The notes: a model not told the origin generated them from the letters alone. Shown: positions 24,310 through 33,305, counted from the first letter of the stretch. The stretch is 37,770 nt of DNA from Lachnospiraceae bacterium (GCA_017468395.1 JAFUIR010000006.1:1-37770), one strand, 5' to 3'. Program-made: numbers and translations.

Positions 24310-27300
24310 TTTTACGCCGGACCAGCAAAAGGTCATCGATTTGCACGACTGTAATATTTTGGTGTCCGCTGCCGCCGGAAGCGGAAAAACAGCGGTGCTG
24401 GTAGAGCGGATTGTACAGATGATTTGTAATGCCAAAAAGCCGGTAGATATTGACAAACTGCTCATTGTGACCTTTACCAATGCTGCGGCTGCGGAAATGA
24501 GGGAACGTATCAGTCAGGCTATTTTGGCCCGTATGGAAGCAGAGCCGGAAAATGAGCACCTGCAAAGGCAGTCCACGCTGCTTCACAATGCCCAGATTAC
24601 AACCATTGACAGTTTTTGTTTGTTTTTGCTGAGAAACCATTTCAATGACATTGGCTTAGACCCTGCCTTCCGCGTGGCAGATCAGGGGGAAGTGGAACTT
24701 TTGCAGCAAGAGGTTATGGCCCAAATGCTGGAAGACTATTTTGCCGGTGGAGAGGAAGATTTTTACCACTGTGTGGAAGTTTACTGTCCAAACGGTAAAG
24801 AAAAAGTGTTGGAAGAACATATTTTGAACCTCTATCAGTTTGCCATGAGTCAGCCTTGGCCGGCGGAATGGCTTGCAGAGCGCAGGGACGACTATGAGAT
24901 TGCCGATTTGCAGGAACTTGAGGTAAAAGAATGGGCAGTTTATCTGAAAAAGCACATAAAGCTGCTGATAAATCAGTGCGTCCGGTGGATGGAAAAGGTC
25001 GTAAAACTTTGTCAGGAGCCGGACGGACCATATATGTACGGCGAGATGGCAGAGGGGGAACTGGAACAACTGGAAAAATTGCTGCAGGCAGACACGCTGG
25101 AAAAGTTGCAGAGCGTTGTTTTCGGGGTTCAATTTGGCAGACTTTCCTCTAAAAAGGACGAATCCGTAAACGGTGAAAAGCGGGAACAGGCAAAGAATTA
25201 CAGGGAGCAGGCCAAAAAGAACCTGAAAGATATTCAGGAGAAATTTTTTATCACGCCTTTGGAGTTTTCCCTGGAGCAGATGAAAGAGAGCGCACCTGCG
25301 GTCCGTATGCTGGTGGATTTATGTATTGATTTTTATGAAAGAATGCTGAAAGCCAAGCAGGAAAAGAAAATCCTGGACTTTTCTGATATGGAGCATATGG
25401 CGCTTCAGATTTTGTTGGAAAAAACGCCGGATGGGGTGCGTCCCACAAGTACGGCACTGGAATACCGGGAGCACTTTGCGGAAGTTTTGATAGATGAATA
25501 TCAGGACAGTAATCTGGTGCAGGAATATTTGCTTAAGGCGGTTTCCGGCGAAGCGAATGGTAAATACAACCGTTTTATGGTAGGGGACGTGAAGCAGAGT
25601 ATTTACAAATTCCGTCTGGCCAGACCGGAACTGTTTTTGGAAAAGTATCATGACTATCCCACGGATGAGGCAGCAGGGACTTGCAGACGCATTGACCTTA
25701 GCCAAAATTTCCGAAGCCGCAGGGAAGTGATAAACACGGTAAACCATGTGTTTTCCAATCTTATGGGAGAGCAGATGGGAGGCATTGTCTATGATGACAA
25801 GGCGGCTTTGCACGAGGGGGCGGTATACCCGGAAAACAGCGGCTGTGACAGCGAACTTTTGCTTATCCAAAAACCGGAGAAGGAAGAGGATTTTGATGCA
25901 AAAGAGTTGGAGGCTTTGGCTGTTGCAAAGAAAATCCGGCAGCTTCGCAAGGAATTTAAAGTGACGGATAAGGCAACAGGACAATTGCGCCCGGTAAACT
26001 ATAAAGATATAGTGGTACTGCTTCGTACAAACACAGGATGGGACGAGGTCTTTAAGGAAGTCTTTGAGCAGGAAGGGATTCCGGCCTATGTCTCTACTAA
26101 AACCGGATATTTTTCTACAGCGGAAATCCAGCAGGTGCTACAGTTTTTGAATGTGCTGGACAATCCTTTGCAGGATGTGCCTTTGTTTGGAGTGCTAAAA
26201 TCGGTGTTCGGCGGATTTTCCGACGAGGAAATCGCAAGGCTGCGCTGCTTTGTGACAGAAGCAGTACAGGCAGACGAGGCAGAGGTGCGCCAAGGCATCG
26301 CTGCTACGGACAGATTCTTATATGAAGATTTGGAAAAGGCAGCAGAGGGTGCAGATGAAGCGGGGAAAAAGTGCAAGACTTTTATAGAGCAGATTGCAAA
26401 ATACCGGACTTATGCTGCCTATATGCCTATCCGCAAATTGTTGCAGACATTGTTTGATGAGTACGGTTATTTTTACTATGTGTCGGCTCTTCCCGGCGGG
26501 CAGCAACGTCTTGCCAATGTGGAAATGCTTCTGGAGAAAGCGCAGGCTTTTGAAAAGTCCAGTTACTACGGTTTGTATCATTTTATCCGTTATATGGAGC
26601 AGATGCAAAAATATAACGTGGACTACGGCGAGGCCAATATTTTGGATGAAAATGCGGATGTAGTGCGCATTATGAGCATTCATAAAAGTAAAGGTTTGGA
26701 GTTTCCGGTTACTTTTGTGTCGGGGCTTTCCAAGCGGTTTAATATGCAGGATACCAACCAGGCCATGATTGTGGATATGGATTTGGGAATCGGAACGGAT
26801 TATGTGAATCCAAAGAAGCGGATTAAGAACAAAACCATGCGGAAGAATGCGCTTGCCATTAAAATGCGGGCGGAGAATCTGGCAGAGGAAATCCGTGTTT
26901 TGTATGTGGCCCTTACCCGCGCCAAAGAAAAACTGATTATGACCGGCACACTTACAAATGCGGCGGAAAAATATCCACCGGAAGCATGTGGCGTAAAAGA
27001 TGCCTTTCTTGACTGCGAACCGTTATCTTACGGGGAAGTGTTTGAGTCTTCTTCCTATTTGGACTGGATTTTGGCTTTCATGAAACCCACGGCAGTATGG
27101 ACGGGGGAAGATTTAGGACTTAAGGCTTTGCAGGACGAGGTAGATACAGAATGGCGAAGAAAAGTACTTTTGCAGGAAAAAGAGCCTTTGAGTGAAGAAT
27201 TTATGGAGGTACTGAAGAAGAATTTTACTTACCGGTATCCCCATGCAAATTTGGCAGGTCTTTATACCAAAACTACAGTTTCGGAACTGAAAATGGCGGC

Positions 27301-27928
27301 TATGGAGGAAAAGGATGAGGGAGCTTTCCACGCTTTTTCACAGGAAGAAGTGGTGCCTTATATTCCGAAGTTCATGCAGGGTGAAGAAAAAGTGTCCGGT
27401 ACTACCAGAGGTAACGCTTATCACAAAATCATGGAATTGCTTGACTTTGAAAAGTGGCAGGGAACTACGGATGGAGAATTATTGGAACAGGAATTTGACC
27501 GCTTGGTAGAGGGCGGCGGCCTTGCAAAAGAGTACCGTGCAGTCGTCAAAACAGGTAAAGTTATGGAGTGTCTTGGCAGTAATCTGGCAAAACGCATGGC
27601 TCTTGCCCAAAAACAGGACGGGCTTTGGAAAGAACAGCCCTTTGTGTATGGAATTTCTGCCGGGCGGCTTAACAAAGGGGAAAATGACTTCCCTGAGGAA
27701 GAAACCGTACTGATTCAAGGTATTGTGGACGTGTTCTTTGAGGAGGAAGAGGGTCTGGTGCTGGCAGACTATAAAACGGACGTAATCGGTGCCCCGGGGG
27801 AACTGGTGGACAGATACCGGGTGCAACTGGATTATTATCAGGAGGCACTGGAACACCTCACCGGAAAGAAGGTAAAAGAAAAAATTCTTTATTCCTTCTA
27901 TCTGGGATGTGAAATTCCGGTGAAATAA
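24299..27928 (+). CDS. addA: ATP-dependent helicase/nuclease subunit A
   Basis: This 1209-aa UvrD-like SF1 helicase is fused to a RecB-type nuclease and partners with AddB. Motif I is VSAAAGSGKTAVLVERI near residue 22. Motif II is LIDEYQDSN, motif III is VGDVKQSIYKFR, and motif VI is VLYVALTRAKEKL. The C-terminal nuclease has GIVDVFFEEEEG and VLADYKTDVI, giving the metal-binding Asp residues and Lys. Both ATPase and nuclease residues are intact. A strong GGAGGAGG site lies within the end of addB. Terminated by the hairpin at 27931. Confidence 0.97.
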   Translation: MAINFTPDQQKVIDLHDCNILVSAAAGSGKTAVLVERIVQMICNAKKPVDIDKLLIVTFTNAAAAEMRERISQAILARMEAEPENEHLQRQSTLLHNAQITTIDSFCLFLLRNHFNDIGLDPAFRVADQGEVELLQQEVMAQMLEDYFAGGEEDFYHCVEVYCPNGKEKVLEEHILNLYQFAMSQPWPAEWLAERRDDYEIADLQELEVKEWAVYLKKHIKLLINQCVRWMEKVVKLCQEPDGPYMYGEMAEGELEQLEKLLQADTLEKLQSVVFGVQFGRLSSKKDESVNGEKREQAKNYREQAKKNLKDIQEKFFITPLEFSLEQMKESAPAVRMLVDLCIDFYERMLKAKQEKKILDFSDMEHMALQILLEKTPDGVRPTSTALEYREHFAEVLIDEYQDSNLVQEYLLKAVSGEANGKYNRFMVGDVKQSIYKFRLARPELFLEKYHDYPTDEAAGTCRRIDLSQNFRSRREVINTVNHVFSNLMGEQMGGIVYDDKAALHEGAVYPENSGCDSELLLIQKPEKEEDFDAKELEALAVAKKIRQLRKEFKVTDKATGQLRPVNYKDIVVLLRTNTGWDEVFKEVFEQEGIPAYVSTKTGYFSTAEIQQVLQFLNVLDNPLQDVPLFGVLKSVFGGFSDEEIARLRCFVTEAVQADEAEVRQGIAATDRFLYEDLEKAAEGADEAGKKCKTFIEQIAKYRTYAAYMPIRKLLQTLFDEYGYFYYVSALPGGQQRLANVEMLLEKAQAFEKSSYYGLYHFIRYMEQMQKYNVDYGEANILDENADVVRIMSIHKSKGLEFPVTFVSGLSKRFNMQDTNQAMIVDMDLGIGTDYVNPKKRIKNKTMRKNALAIKMRAENLAEEIRVLYVALTRAKEKLIMTGTLTNAAEKYPPEACGVKDAFLDCEPLSYGEVFESSSYLDWILAFMKPTAVWTGEDLGLKALQDEVDTEWRRKVLLQEKEPLSEEFMEVLKKNFTYRYPHANLAGLYTKTTVSELKMAAMEEKDEGAFHAFSQEEVVPYIPKFMQGEEKVSGTTRGNAYHKIMELLDFEKWQGTTDGELLEQEFDRLVEGGGLAKEYRAVVKTGKVMECLGSNLAKRMALAQKQDGLWKEQPFVYGISAGRLNKGENDFPEEETVLIQGIVDVFFEEEEGLVLADYKTDVIGAPGELVDRYRVQLDYYQEALEHLTGKKVKEKILYSFYLGCEIPVK

Positions 27929-27930
27929 CT

Positions 27931-27958
27931 GACCGGGGGAAATTAATTTTCCCCGGTC
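27931..27958. terminator. Bidirectional terminator between addA and thiT
   Basis: GACCGGGG (27931-27938) pairs with CCCCGGTC (27951-27958), and the inner AAATTAATTT is itself self-complementary. The stem serves convergent genes. The thiT stop codon at 27943-27945 lies within the hairpin. Confidence 0.75.
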
Positions 27959-28641
27959 ATTGTTTGTAATTTTTTAAGCATTTTGGAAACAGCGGGGATT
28001 TTCAGCACCACCACAGTAATGACACCCTCTACTAAAATGTAAGCATAGTTGTAGATGATGGGGTAGGCGAGAGCCAACTGTTTGGGGAAATTTTCCGGCA
28101 TATAATCCATCCAGTAAAGGTAGCCGCCGATGGTGTGAAACAGACCACGGGCCAAAATGGCAATCACATAAGCGAGGATAAGTTTATCCTTCTTTTTGTA
28201 GAAAAATCCCGTAAGTCCCAGCGCTGTGAATGCGAAAAAGTAGTCACAGCATATCTGCATGGGAGAGAGCATGTAGGAGCCTCCGCTCTGAAAAAATTGC
28301 AAAATGCTGTAAGCCAGTGCAGACAAAACGCCGGCCTTGATACCGTAAAAATAACCGATAAGACAAATGCAAAGCATGGAAAAGAGCGTGACGGAACCGC
28401 CGTAGGGCATTTCAAATTTCAGATAGGACAAGATGAAGCCCAGTGCAATCAGTGCCCCGCAAAAAGCAAGACGTCTGGTGCCCAGTTTGGCAGTCTTTTG
28501 CTTGCGGTCTACTACCAGGGCAGCCAGAAGATATGCCACCAGTAAAACGGCAATCAGCAGATAATATCCTGTATTGCCCAGTACATAGTAGCCCTCTTCC
28601 TTGATAATGACAGAGTGAAAAAAAGACATAGAAATAGACAT
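27943..28641 (-). CDS. thiT: Energy-coupled thiamine transporter ThiT
   Basis: This 232-aa integral membrane S-component of an ECF-type vitamin transporter binds thiamine outside and works with a shared EcfAAT module encoded elsewhere. The helices carry the ThiT features: ALIALGFILSYLKFEMPYGGSVTLFSM, the stretch YGIKAGVLSALAYSILQF, and RGLFHTIGGYLYWMDYMPEN with aromatic residues of the binding site. The start at 28641 is used because AAGGAGG lies just upstream; an upstream in-frame extension would run into the riboswitch expression platform. It is preceded by a TPP riboswitch, which confirms thiamine as the substrate. Confidence 0.94.
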   Translation of the reverse strand: MSISMSFFHSVIIKEEGYYVLGNTGYYLLIAVLLVAYLLAALVVDRKQKTAKLGTRRLAFCGALIALGFILSYLKFEMPYGGSVTLFSMLCICLIGYFYGIKAGVLSALAYSILQFFQSGGSYMLSPMQICCDYFFAFTALGLTGFFYKKKDKLILAYVIAILARGLFHTIGGYLYWMDYMPENFPKQLALAYPIIYNYAYILVEGVITVVVLKIPAVSKMLKKLQTMTGEN

Positions 28642-28648
28642 AAAAAAA

Positions 28649-28669
28649 CCTCCTTGACTTAGCAGGAGG
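28649..28669 (-). promoter_or_regulatory. SD-sequestering hairpin of the TPP riboswitch
   Basis: On the minus strand, CCTCCT (28669-28664) pairs with AGGAGG (28654-28649), the ribosome-binding site of thiT, and seven T residues follow. The hairpin can thus block translation initiation or act as a terminator when thiamine pyrophosphate is bound. Confidence 0.7.
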
Positions 28670-28717
28670 GACACAACAGAAATCATAAACACGGTATACG
28701 CGCATTTATAATAACTT

Positions 28718-28799
28718 GCTTCCTTACGCCGGTATTATCCGGTTCAAGTAGTGAGGGTTAGGACACCATGGTCCAGTCTCAGCTTTGTGCACCCCTAGC
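28718..28799 (-). ncRNA. TPP riboswitch (THI element)
   Basis: The minus strand contains the conserved blocks in order: CTAGGGGTGC (28798-28789), GCTGAGA, a variable P3 hairpin with GGACCATGGTGTCC, AACCCT, then TTGAACCGGATAATACCGG and CGTAAGGAAG. These are the pyrimidine- and pyrophosphate-sensing arms of the THI box. It sits ~80 nt upstream of thiT and is expected to switch thiT off when TPP is abundant. Confidence 0.95.
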
Positions 28800-28890
28800 A
28801 AAATTTTATGCATTTTGTTTCTTTTAGATGAGCTCGGTCTAAAATTAGCATTAATATACTTCGATTTTTTCAGGATGTCAAGTAGGAATG

Positions 28891-28919
28891 TTGTTTTTGT
28901 GAAATATAAGTGTTACAAT
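28891..28919 (+). promoter_or_regulatory. Candidate promoter of the MATE exporter gene
   Basis: TTGTTT (28891-28896) and TACAAT (28914-28919) are 17 bases apart. Transcription would start near 28926, leaving a leader of ~80 nt that can fold (see the entry at 28936). Confidence 0.42.
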
Positions 28920-28935
28920 ATAAAGATGGAATTTG

Positions 28936-28986
28936 AGGGAATGCTCCGGTGACAGCAAAACGGAAGCAGTTTTTGCCGCAGTTCCT
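28936..28986 (+). ncRNA. Possible structured leader of the MATE gene
   Basis: GGAA (28938-28941) can pair with TTCC (28982-28985) and enclose two small hairpins: TCCG/CGGA (28945-28948 with 28961-28964) and GCA/TGC (28966-28968 with 28974-28976). This would be a three-way junction directly before the start region. Stems are short, and no known riboswitch class is recognised with confidence. Confidence 0.3.
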
Positions 28987-29006
28987 ACCAAAGGAAAAAG
29001 AAAGTA

Positions 29007-30386
29007 ATGATTAAGTTAGGCAGTAAGAAATTAGGAAATACGTTAAGAGAAAATAAAGAGTACATAGCAAGAGCCCTCGGTATGGCGTGGCCGTCAGTGC
29101 TGGAATCTTTTTTTGTGGCACTGGTGGGCATGGTGGATTCCATGATGGTAAGTAAACTGGGATCCTACGCCGTGGCTGCGGTAGGACTTACCACCCAGCC
29201 CAAATTTGTGGGACTGGCTATGTTTATCGCTACTAATGTGGCGGTGTCGGCTTTGGTTGCAAGGCGAAAAGGCGAGGAAGACAGGGAAGATGCCAACAGA
29301 GTACTTTTGACAGCGCTGGCCTTTGTGCTTGTGATGGGCGCCGTTGTCAGTGTGCTTTGTGTTATGCTGGCGGACCCCATTATTCATCTGGTGGGTTCGG
29401 AAAGTGATACCCACGACAGTGCAGTGCTTTATTTTAGAATTATTATGGGCGGCATTTTGTTTAATATTATCACTTTGGTAATTAATGCGGCGCAAAGAGG
29501 TTCCGGAAATACCAAAATTTCCATGAGAACCAATTTGACTTCCAATTTGGTAAACGTAGTCGGTAACTATTTGCTGATAAACGGTAACTTGGGTTTTCCT
29601 GCTTTGGGGATCAAAGGAGCGGCTATTGCTACAGTTATCGGTTCTGCGGTTGCTTGCGGGATGAGTATTTTTTCCCTTTTTGGAAAGAACAGTTTTGTAA
29701 ATTTGCCTTGGATAGTGAAGAATAAATTAGCGGCCACATGGCAAAACGGAAAGCAGATATTTAACTTGGCTTCCAGTGTTTTTATAGAGCAGATTTTGCT
29801 GCGTATCGGTTTTATGTCAGTATCCATTATGGCGGCAAAGTTGGGAACGTGGCAGTATGCAACCCATTTGGTGGGAATGAATGTTATGTCTTTGTCTTTC
29901 TCCTTCGGAGACGGTATGCAGGTGGCAGCGGTCAGCCTGATTGGACAAAGTCTGGGGCAAAAAAAGCCCGAATTGGCAAAGAAATACGGTACAATCTGCC
30001 AGAGAATAGGAAATATTATTTCCGTGGTGCTGTCCATTCTCTATTTGTTTGCGGGACGTTGGTTCTTCGGACTTTATTTTACGGACCCAAAGCAAATCGA
30101 TTTGGGCGTGGAAATCATGCAGGTGATGGTGTTTATTGTGCTGATGCAGGTGGCGCAGGTGATTTATATGGGATGTCTGCGGGGCGCCGGAGATGTCCGG
30201 TTTACGACTATGGCATCTACTATCAGCGTTACTTTTGTGCGTCCCATCACTTCATGGATTTTTGCCTACGGACTGTCCTTGGGAGTGATAGGAATCTGGT
30301 TTGGAGTGGTTTGTGACCAGATATGCAGACTGCTTATGACACATTTCAGATTCCGCTCGGGAAAATGGACGGAAGTGAAAATATAG
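29007..30386 (+). CDS. MATE family efflux transporter
   Basis: This 459-aa protein with about twelve membrane helices is a cation/drug antiporter of the MATE family. The N-terminal half has WPSVLESFFVALVGMVDSMMVSKLG and the P-x-F-like block VAAVGLTTQPKFVGLAMFIATNVAVSALVARRKGE. The second half repeats with ATHLVGMNVMSLSFSFGDG and GQSLGQKKPELAKKYG. Length is typical. The start at 29007 follows a weak AAAGGAAAAAG site. Substrate (cationic drugs, metabolites) cannot be deduced. It is probably monocistronic. Confidence 0.93.
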   Translation: MIKLGSKKLGNTLRENKEYIARALGMAWPSVLESFFVALVGMVDSMMVSKLGSYAVAAVGLTTQPKFVGLAMFIATNVAVSALVARRKGEEDREDANRVLLTALAFVLVMGAVVSVLCVMLADPIIHLVGSESDTHDSAVLYFRIIMGGILFNIITLVINAAQRGSGNTKISMRTNLTSNLVNVVGNYLLINGNLGFPALGIKGAAIATVIGSAVACGMSIFSLFGKNSFVNLPWIVKNKLAATWQNGKQIFNLASSVFIEQILLRIGFMSVSIMAAKLGTWQYATHLVGMNVMSLSFSFGDGMQVAAVSLIGQSLGQKKPELAKKYGTICQRIGNIISVVLSILYLFAGRWFFGLYFTDPKQIDLGVEIMQVMVFIVLMQVAQVIYMGCLRGAGDVRFTTMASTISVTFVRPITSWIFAYGLSLGVIGIWFGVVCDQICRLLMTHFRFRSGKWTEVKI

Positions 30387-30528
30387 GACCACCGGCGATG
30401 AAAAAGTGGTATTGCGGACTGTAGACGAGCATACCAATATAGTATGGAAAATAGTATGAAAGAAACAGATAGAGAGATATTAAGAATTGTGGTGGGCGAC
30501 TGCCATTAAAGATCTTGGGAGGATCAAA

Positions 30529-31491
30529 ATGATAGAACATATTTTGGGGATGGAATATCCCATTGTGGCATTTCTCGGTATTTTGATAACATTTGGCGCA
30601 ACATGCTTGCTTTTGGCATATCTCAGTAAGTTTTTACCGAAAGATTTGGGGCGTGAATTTGCCCATGACGGTAAACTTTCCGCAGGGAAACCCAGAGGAG
30701 CAGGCATCATCTTTATTTTTGTATTTGCGGTATGCGCCTTTTTGTTTGCAAAAATGTCCACGGAAATTTTGATTTACTTAGGTTTGGTTATTGTGGAAAT
30801 GCTCACCGGTTATTTCGATGATGCTTCGGAAAAGCCATGGGGAGAGTATAAAAAAGGCGTGCTTGATATGTTGGTGGCAGGAGCCGTTGCTATTACATTT
30901 TTGCATTTTAACTCCAACGTGATTACCATTGCTTCTTTGGGGCTTCAGGTGGAACTGCCTTATCCCTTGTATGGTGTTTTGATTATGATTTTGGTTTGGG
31001 CGTCCATTAACGTAACCAACTGTGCAGACGGCGTGGACGGTTTGTCCGGCACACTTACCATTGTAACTTTAGGAAGTATTTATATTGTGGACCGTGTGGC
31101 AGGGGTAAGCGGGGATTTTTCCTTTATCGTGTTGCTTTTCATTGTATGCATTTTAGGCTATCTTTGGTATAATGCCACCCCCAGCAATTTGCTGATGGGG
31201 GATGCGGGATCCCGGGCCATGGGTATTTTTATCAGTATTGCGGTGCTGAAAACAGGGATGCCGCTTTTGTATATTCCGGCGGCGTTTATGCTGATTATGG
31301 ACGGCGGTCTTGGCCTGGTAAAAGTATTTTTGCTGCGGTTTTTAAAGATTCATATTTTCAAAAACACCCGTATGCCTCTCCATGACCATGTGAGAAAAGT
31401 GAAGGGATGGTCCAATACCCAGACCGTGTTCCGCTTTATGATTATTCAGGTGGTTATCTGTATGGCCATGATTTATATGCTTGTATTGTAA
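30529..31491 (+). CDS. mraY: Phospho-N-acetylmuramoyl-pentapeptide-transferase family (MraY-like)
   Basis: This 320-aa polytopic membrane enzyme transfers phospho-MurNAc-pentapeptide to undecaprenyl phosphate to make lipid I. Conserved loops are present: TGYFDDASEK (the DD pair), NVTNCADGVDGLSG, LLMGDAGSRAMG and PLHDHVRKVKGW (the PLHHHxE-equivalent). The usual KxGTPTMGG block is changed to KLSAGKPRGAG. The start at 30529 follows GGGAGGATC; an upstream extension from 30487 lacks a site. It lies outside any cell-division/cell-wall cluster, so it may be the sole distant copy or a divergent paralogue. Confidence 0.85.
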   Translation: MIEHILGMEYPIVAFLGILITFGATCLLLAYLSKFLPKDLGREFAHDGKLSAGKPRGAGIIFIFVFAVCAFLFAKMSTEILIYLGLVIVEMLTGYFDDASEKPWGEYKKGVLDMLVAGAVAITFLHFNSNVITIASLGLQVELPYPLYGVLIMILVWASINVTNCADGVDGLSGTLTIVTLGSIYIVDRVAGVSGDFSFIVLLFIVCILGYLWYNATPSNLLMGDAGSRAMGIFISIAVLKTGMPLLYIPAAFMLIMDGGLGLVKVFLLRFLKIHIFKNTRMPLHDHVRKVKGWSNTQTVFRFMIIQVVICMAMIYMLVL

Positions 31492-31501
31492 TTCTGTACC
31501 T

Positions 31502-31715
31502 AATCCGCTTGTTTGGGTTTGAACTGTAATTGACATTGTATGGATTATTTTATATTCCATTCAAATCACGCTTGCGCTCGGTTAACTACGTAACAGTACT
31601 AAACTCGCAGTGCATTTCATTTCTGCTCGTTAAGTGCTGACGTAGTTAAACGGATTTTCATAGAATAAAAATAATCCATACAGTGTTATTTGTCTTAAAT
31701 AACAACAAGCGGATT
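31502..31715. mobile_element. MITE-like stem-loop element, ~214 bp
   Basis: The ends are perfect 12-bp terminal inverted repeats (AATCCGCTTGTT at 31502-31513, its complement at 31704-31715). Nested inside are a second inverted repeat (31537-31557 with 31663-31682, one indel) and a third (about 31579-31591 with 31640-31652). The whole element can fold into one long interrupted hairpin. No coding frame is supported and no target-site duplication is obvious. It may also terminate mraY. Confidence 0.68.
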
Positions 31716-31772
31716 GGGAGTTATATACTGTAACCGGATAGAAATGTGCAGAAGATGCGGAAAAGAGGAAAA

Positions 31773-33275
31773 ATGTACGATTATTTATTGTTTGATTTGG
31801 ACGGAACACTGACAGATCCCAAGGAAGGAATTACCAAAAGCGTGCAGTATGCACTTCGTGCCTTTGACATAGAAGAGCCTGATTTGGACAAGTTGGAGCC
31901 CTTTATCGGGCCGCCCTTAAAAACCAGTTTTATGGACTTTTACGGTTTTGACGATGAAAAAGCGGAGGAAGCCGTTGCAAAATACAGAGAAAACTTTAAG
32001 GATGTGGGAATTTTCCAAAATGAGGTGTATGCAGGGATTCCTGAAATGCTCAGAAAATTAAAGGCGAAGGGCAAGCGTTTAGCGGTTTCTTCCAGTAAAC
32101 CGCAGGTTTTTGTGGAGCGCATTTTGGATCATTTCGATCTGCGCAGATACTTTGATGTGGTAGTAGGTAGCGAGTTGGATGGCCGCAGAGTGGAAAAAGA
32201 AGAAGTGGTGGCAGAGGCCTTAAAACAACTGCTTAATGGTAAGGAGTACCGCCACGAGGAAGTGGTAATCATCGGCGATCGGAAGTTTGATGTGGAGGGC
32301 GGACAGGCCCATAATATTACCACTGTGGCAGTGGCTTACGGCTACGGCTCTATGGAAGAGTTGAAGGAAGCGGATGCGGAGTACATTGTGCGCAGTGTGC
32401 CTGAACTGGCGAAATTGCTTCTTCGGGGCAGTGAAGATTTGAAATATGAGCCGGGATTTAACAAAGTGTGGCAGATAATTTTTCCGTTACTGATGGGGTA
32501 CTTTTTATTACAAATCGGAAGTTATGTGGGAACTTATGTGACGTCTTTTTTGGCGGAGCAGATGCCTGCCTGGACCGAAAGTTTGGTGGTTTACAACGAA
32601 GCAGGGAAATTAAAGGCTTTGACCGGAACAGGTGCGGTTATCAGGAGTCTGGTATCTTTTTTGATTACCGGAATTGTTTTGTTTAAGATGGGAACACCGG
32701 ATATGGCTAAGGCAACAAAAGAAGCCAAGAATCTGGGAAAGGCCGGAGTAAATACTTACATGTTTTCAGTACTTGCGGTGATTGGTCTTGCACTTGGAAT
32801 TAATTTATTTTTCGCCCTTACGGGATTAACCGATAAGGCTGCGGCATTTACACAGTTGCAGGATCAGAGTTATCAGGTGCCCCTTGTGCTGGCACTGGTT
32901 CTCTATGGGGGTGTAGCGCCTGTGGCGGAAGAAATTTTATTTAGGGGTATTGTTTATAACCGTATGAAAAATTATGCGGGCATGAAGGCTGCGGCATTGA
33001 TTTCTGCATTGCTTTTTGCGGTCTTTCACGGAAATTTGGTTTCCGGAATTTATGCTTTTGTTATTGGTTATCTGCTGGCTTATCTTTACGAAAAGACAGG
33101 CAAGTTCTACATGGCAGCACTGGCACACATGGTTGCAAATGTGTGTGTATATTTGCTGGCGTACACGGGGATTTTCGACAGAGTGTTGTTTAACTGGCCT
33201 GCTTGTCTGATTATGCTTGTGATAGGCGGCGTAGGGGCACTTTTACTTAAAAGAACTAAGGATGGTTTGATTTAG
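31773..33275 (+). CDS. HAD phosphatase fused to CPBP intramembrane protease
   Basis: This 500-aa two-domain protein starts with a phosphoglycolate-phosphatase-like HAD domain (about 1-215): YLLFDLDGTLTD, SSSKP and VIIGDRKFDVEGG, with a helical cap between the first two. Residues ~230-500 are membrane-embedded and of the CPBP (Abi, Rce1-like) family: APVAEEILFRGIVYNRM with the EExxxR metal-binding motif near 385, FAVFHGN, and AALAHMVANV. Both active sites look intact. CPBP proteases process prenylated proteins or act in bacteriocin self-immunity; a phosphatase partner is unusual. Start 31773 follows GAGG; earlier GTG/ATG codons at 31746 and 31755 are possible. It is one open frame, so this is not a sequencing join within the frame. 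Confidence 0.85.
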   Translation: MYDYLLFDLDGTLTDPKEGITKSVQYALRAFDIEEPDLDKLEPFIGPPLKTSFMDFYGFDDEKAEEAVAKYRENFKDVGIFQNEVYAGIPEMLRKLKAKGKRLAVSSSKPQVFVERILDHFDLRRYFDVVVGSELDGRRVEKEEVVAEALKQLLNGKEYRHEEVVIIGDRKFDVEGGQAHNITTVAVAYGYGSMEELKEADAEYIVRSVPELAKLLLRGSEDLKYEPGFNKVWQIIFPLLMGYFLLQIGSYVGTYVTSFLAEQMPAWTESLVVYNEAGKLKALTGTGAVIRSLVSFLITGIVLFKMGTPDMAKATKEAKNLGKAGVNTYMFSVLAVIGLALGINLFFALTGLTDKAAAFTQLQDQSYQVPLVLALVLYGGVAPVAEEILFRGIVYNRMKNYAGMKAAALISALLFAVFHGNLVSGIYAFVIGYLLAYLYEKTGKFYMAALAHMVANVCVYLLAYTGIFDRVLFNWPACLIMLVIGGVGALLLKRTKDGLI

Positions 33276-33305
33276 TATAAAAGTGCGAAACGCAGTGAAG
33301 AGAAA

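Noticed and set aside
28936-28986. Cobalamin riboswitch upstream of the MATE gene
   Set aside because: Only scattered similarity to the GGGAA..GGTG..GCCGC-ACTG core; the predicted leader is ~80 nt, far short of a cobalamin aptamer.
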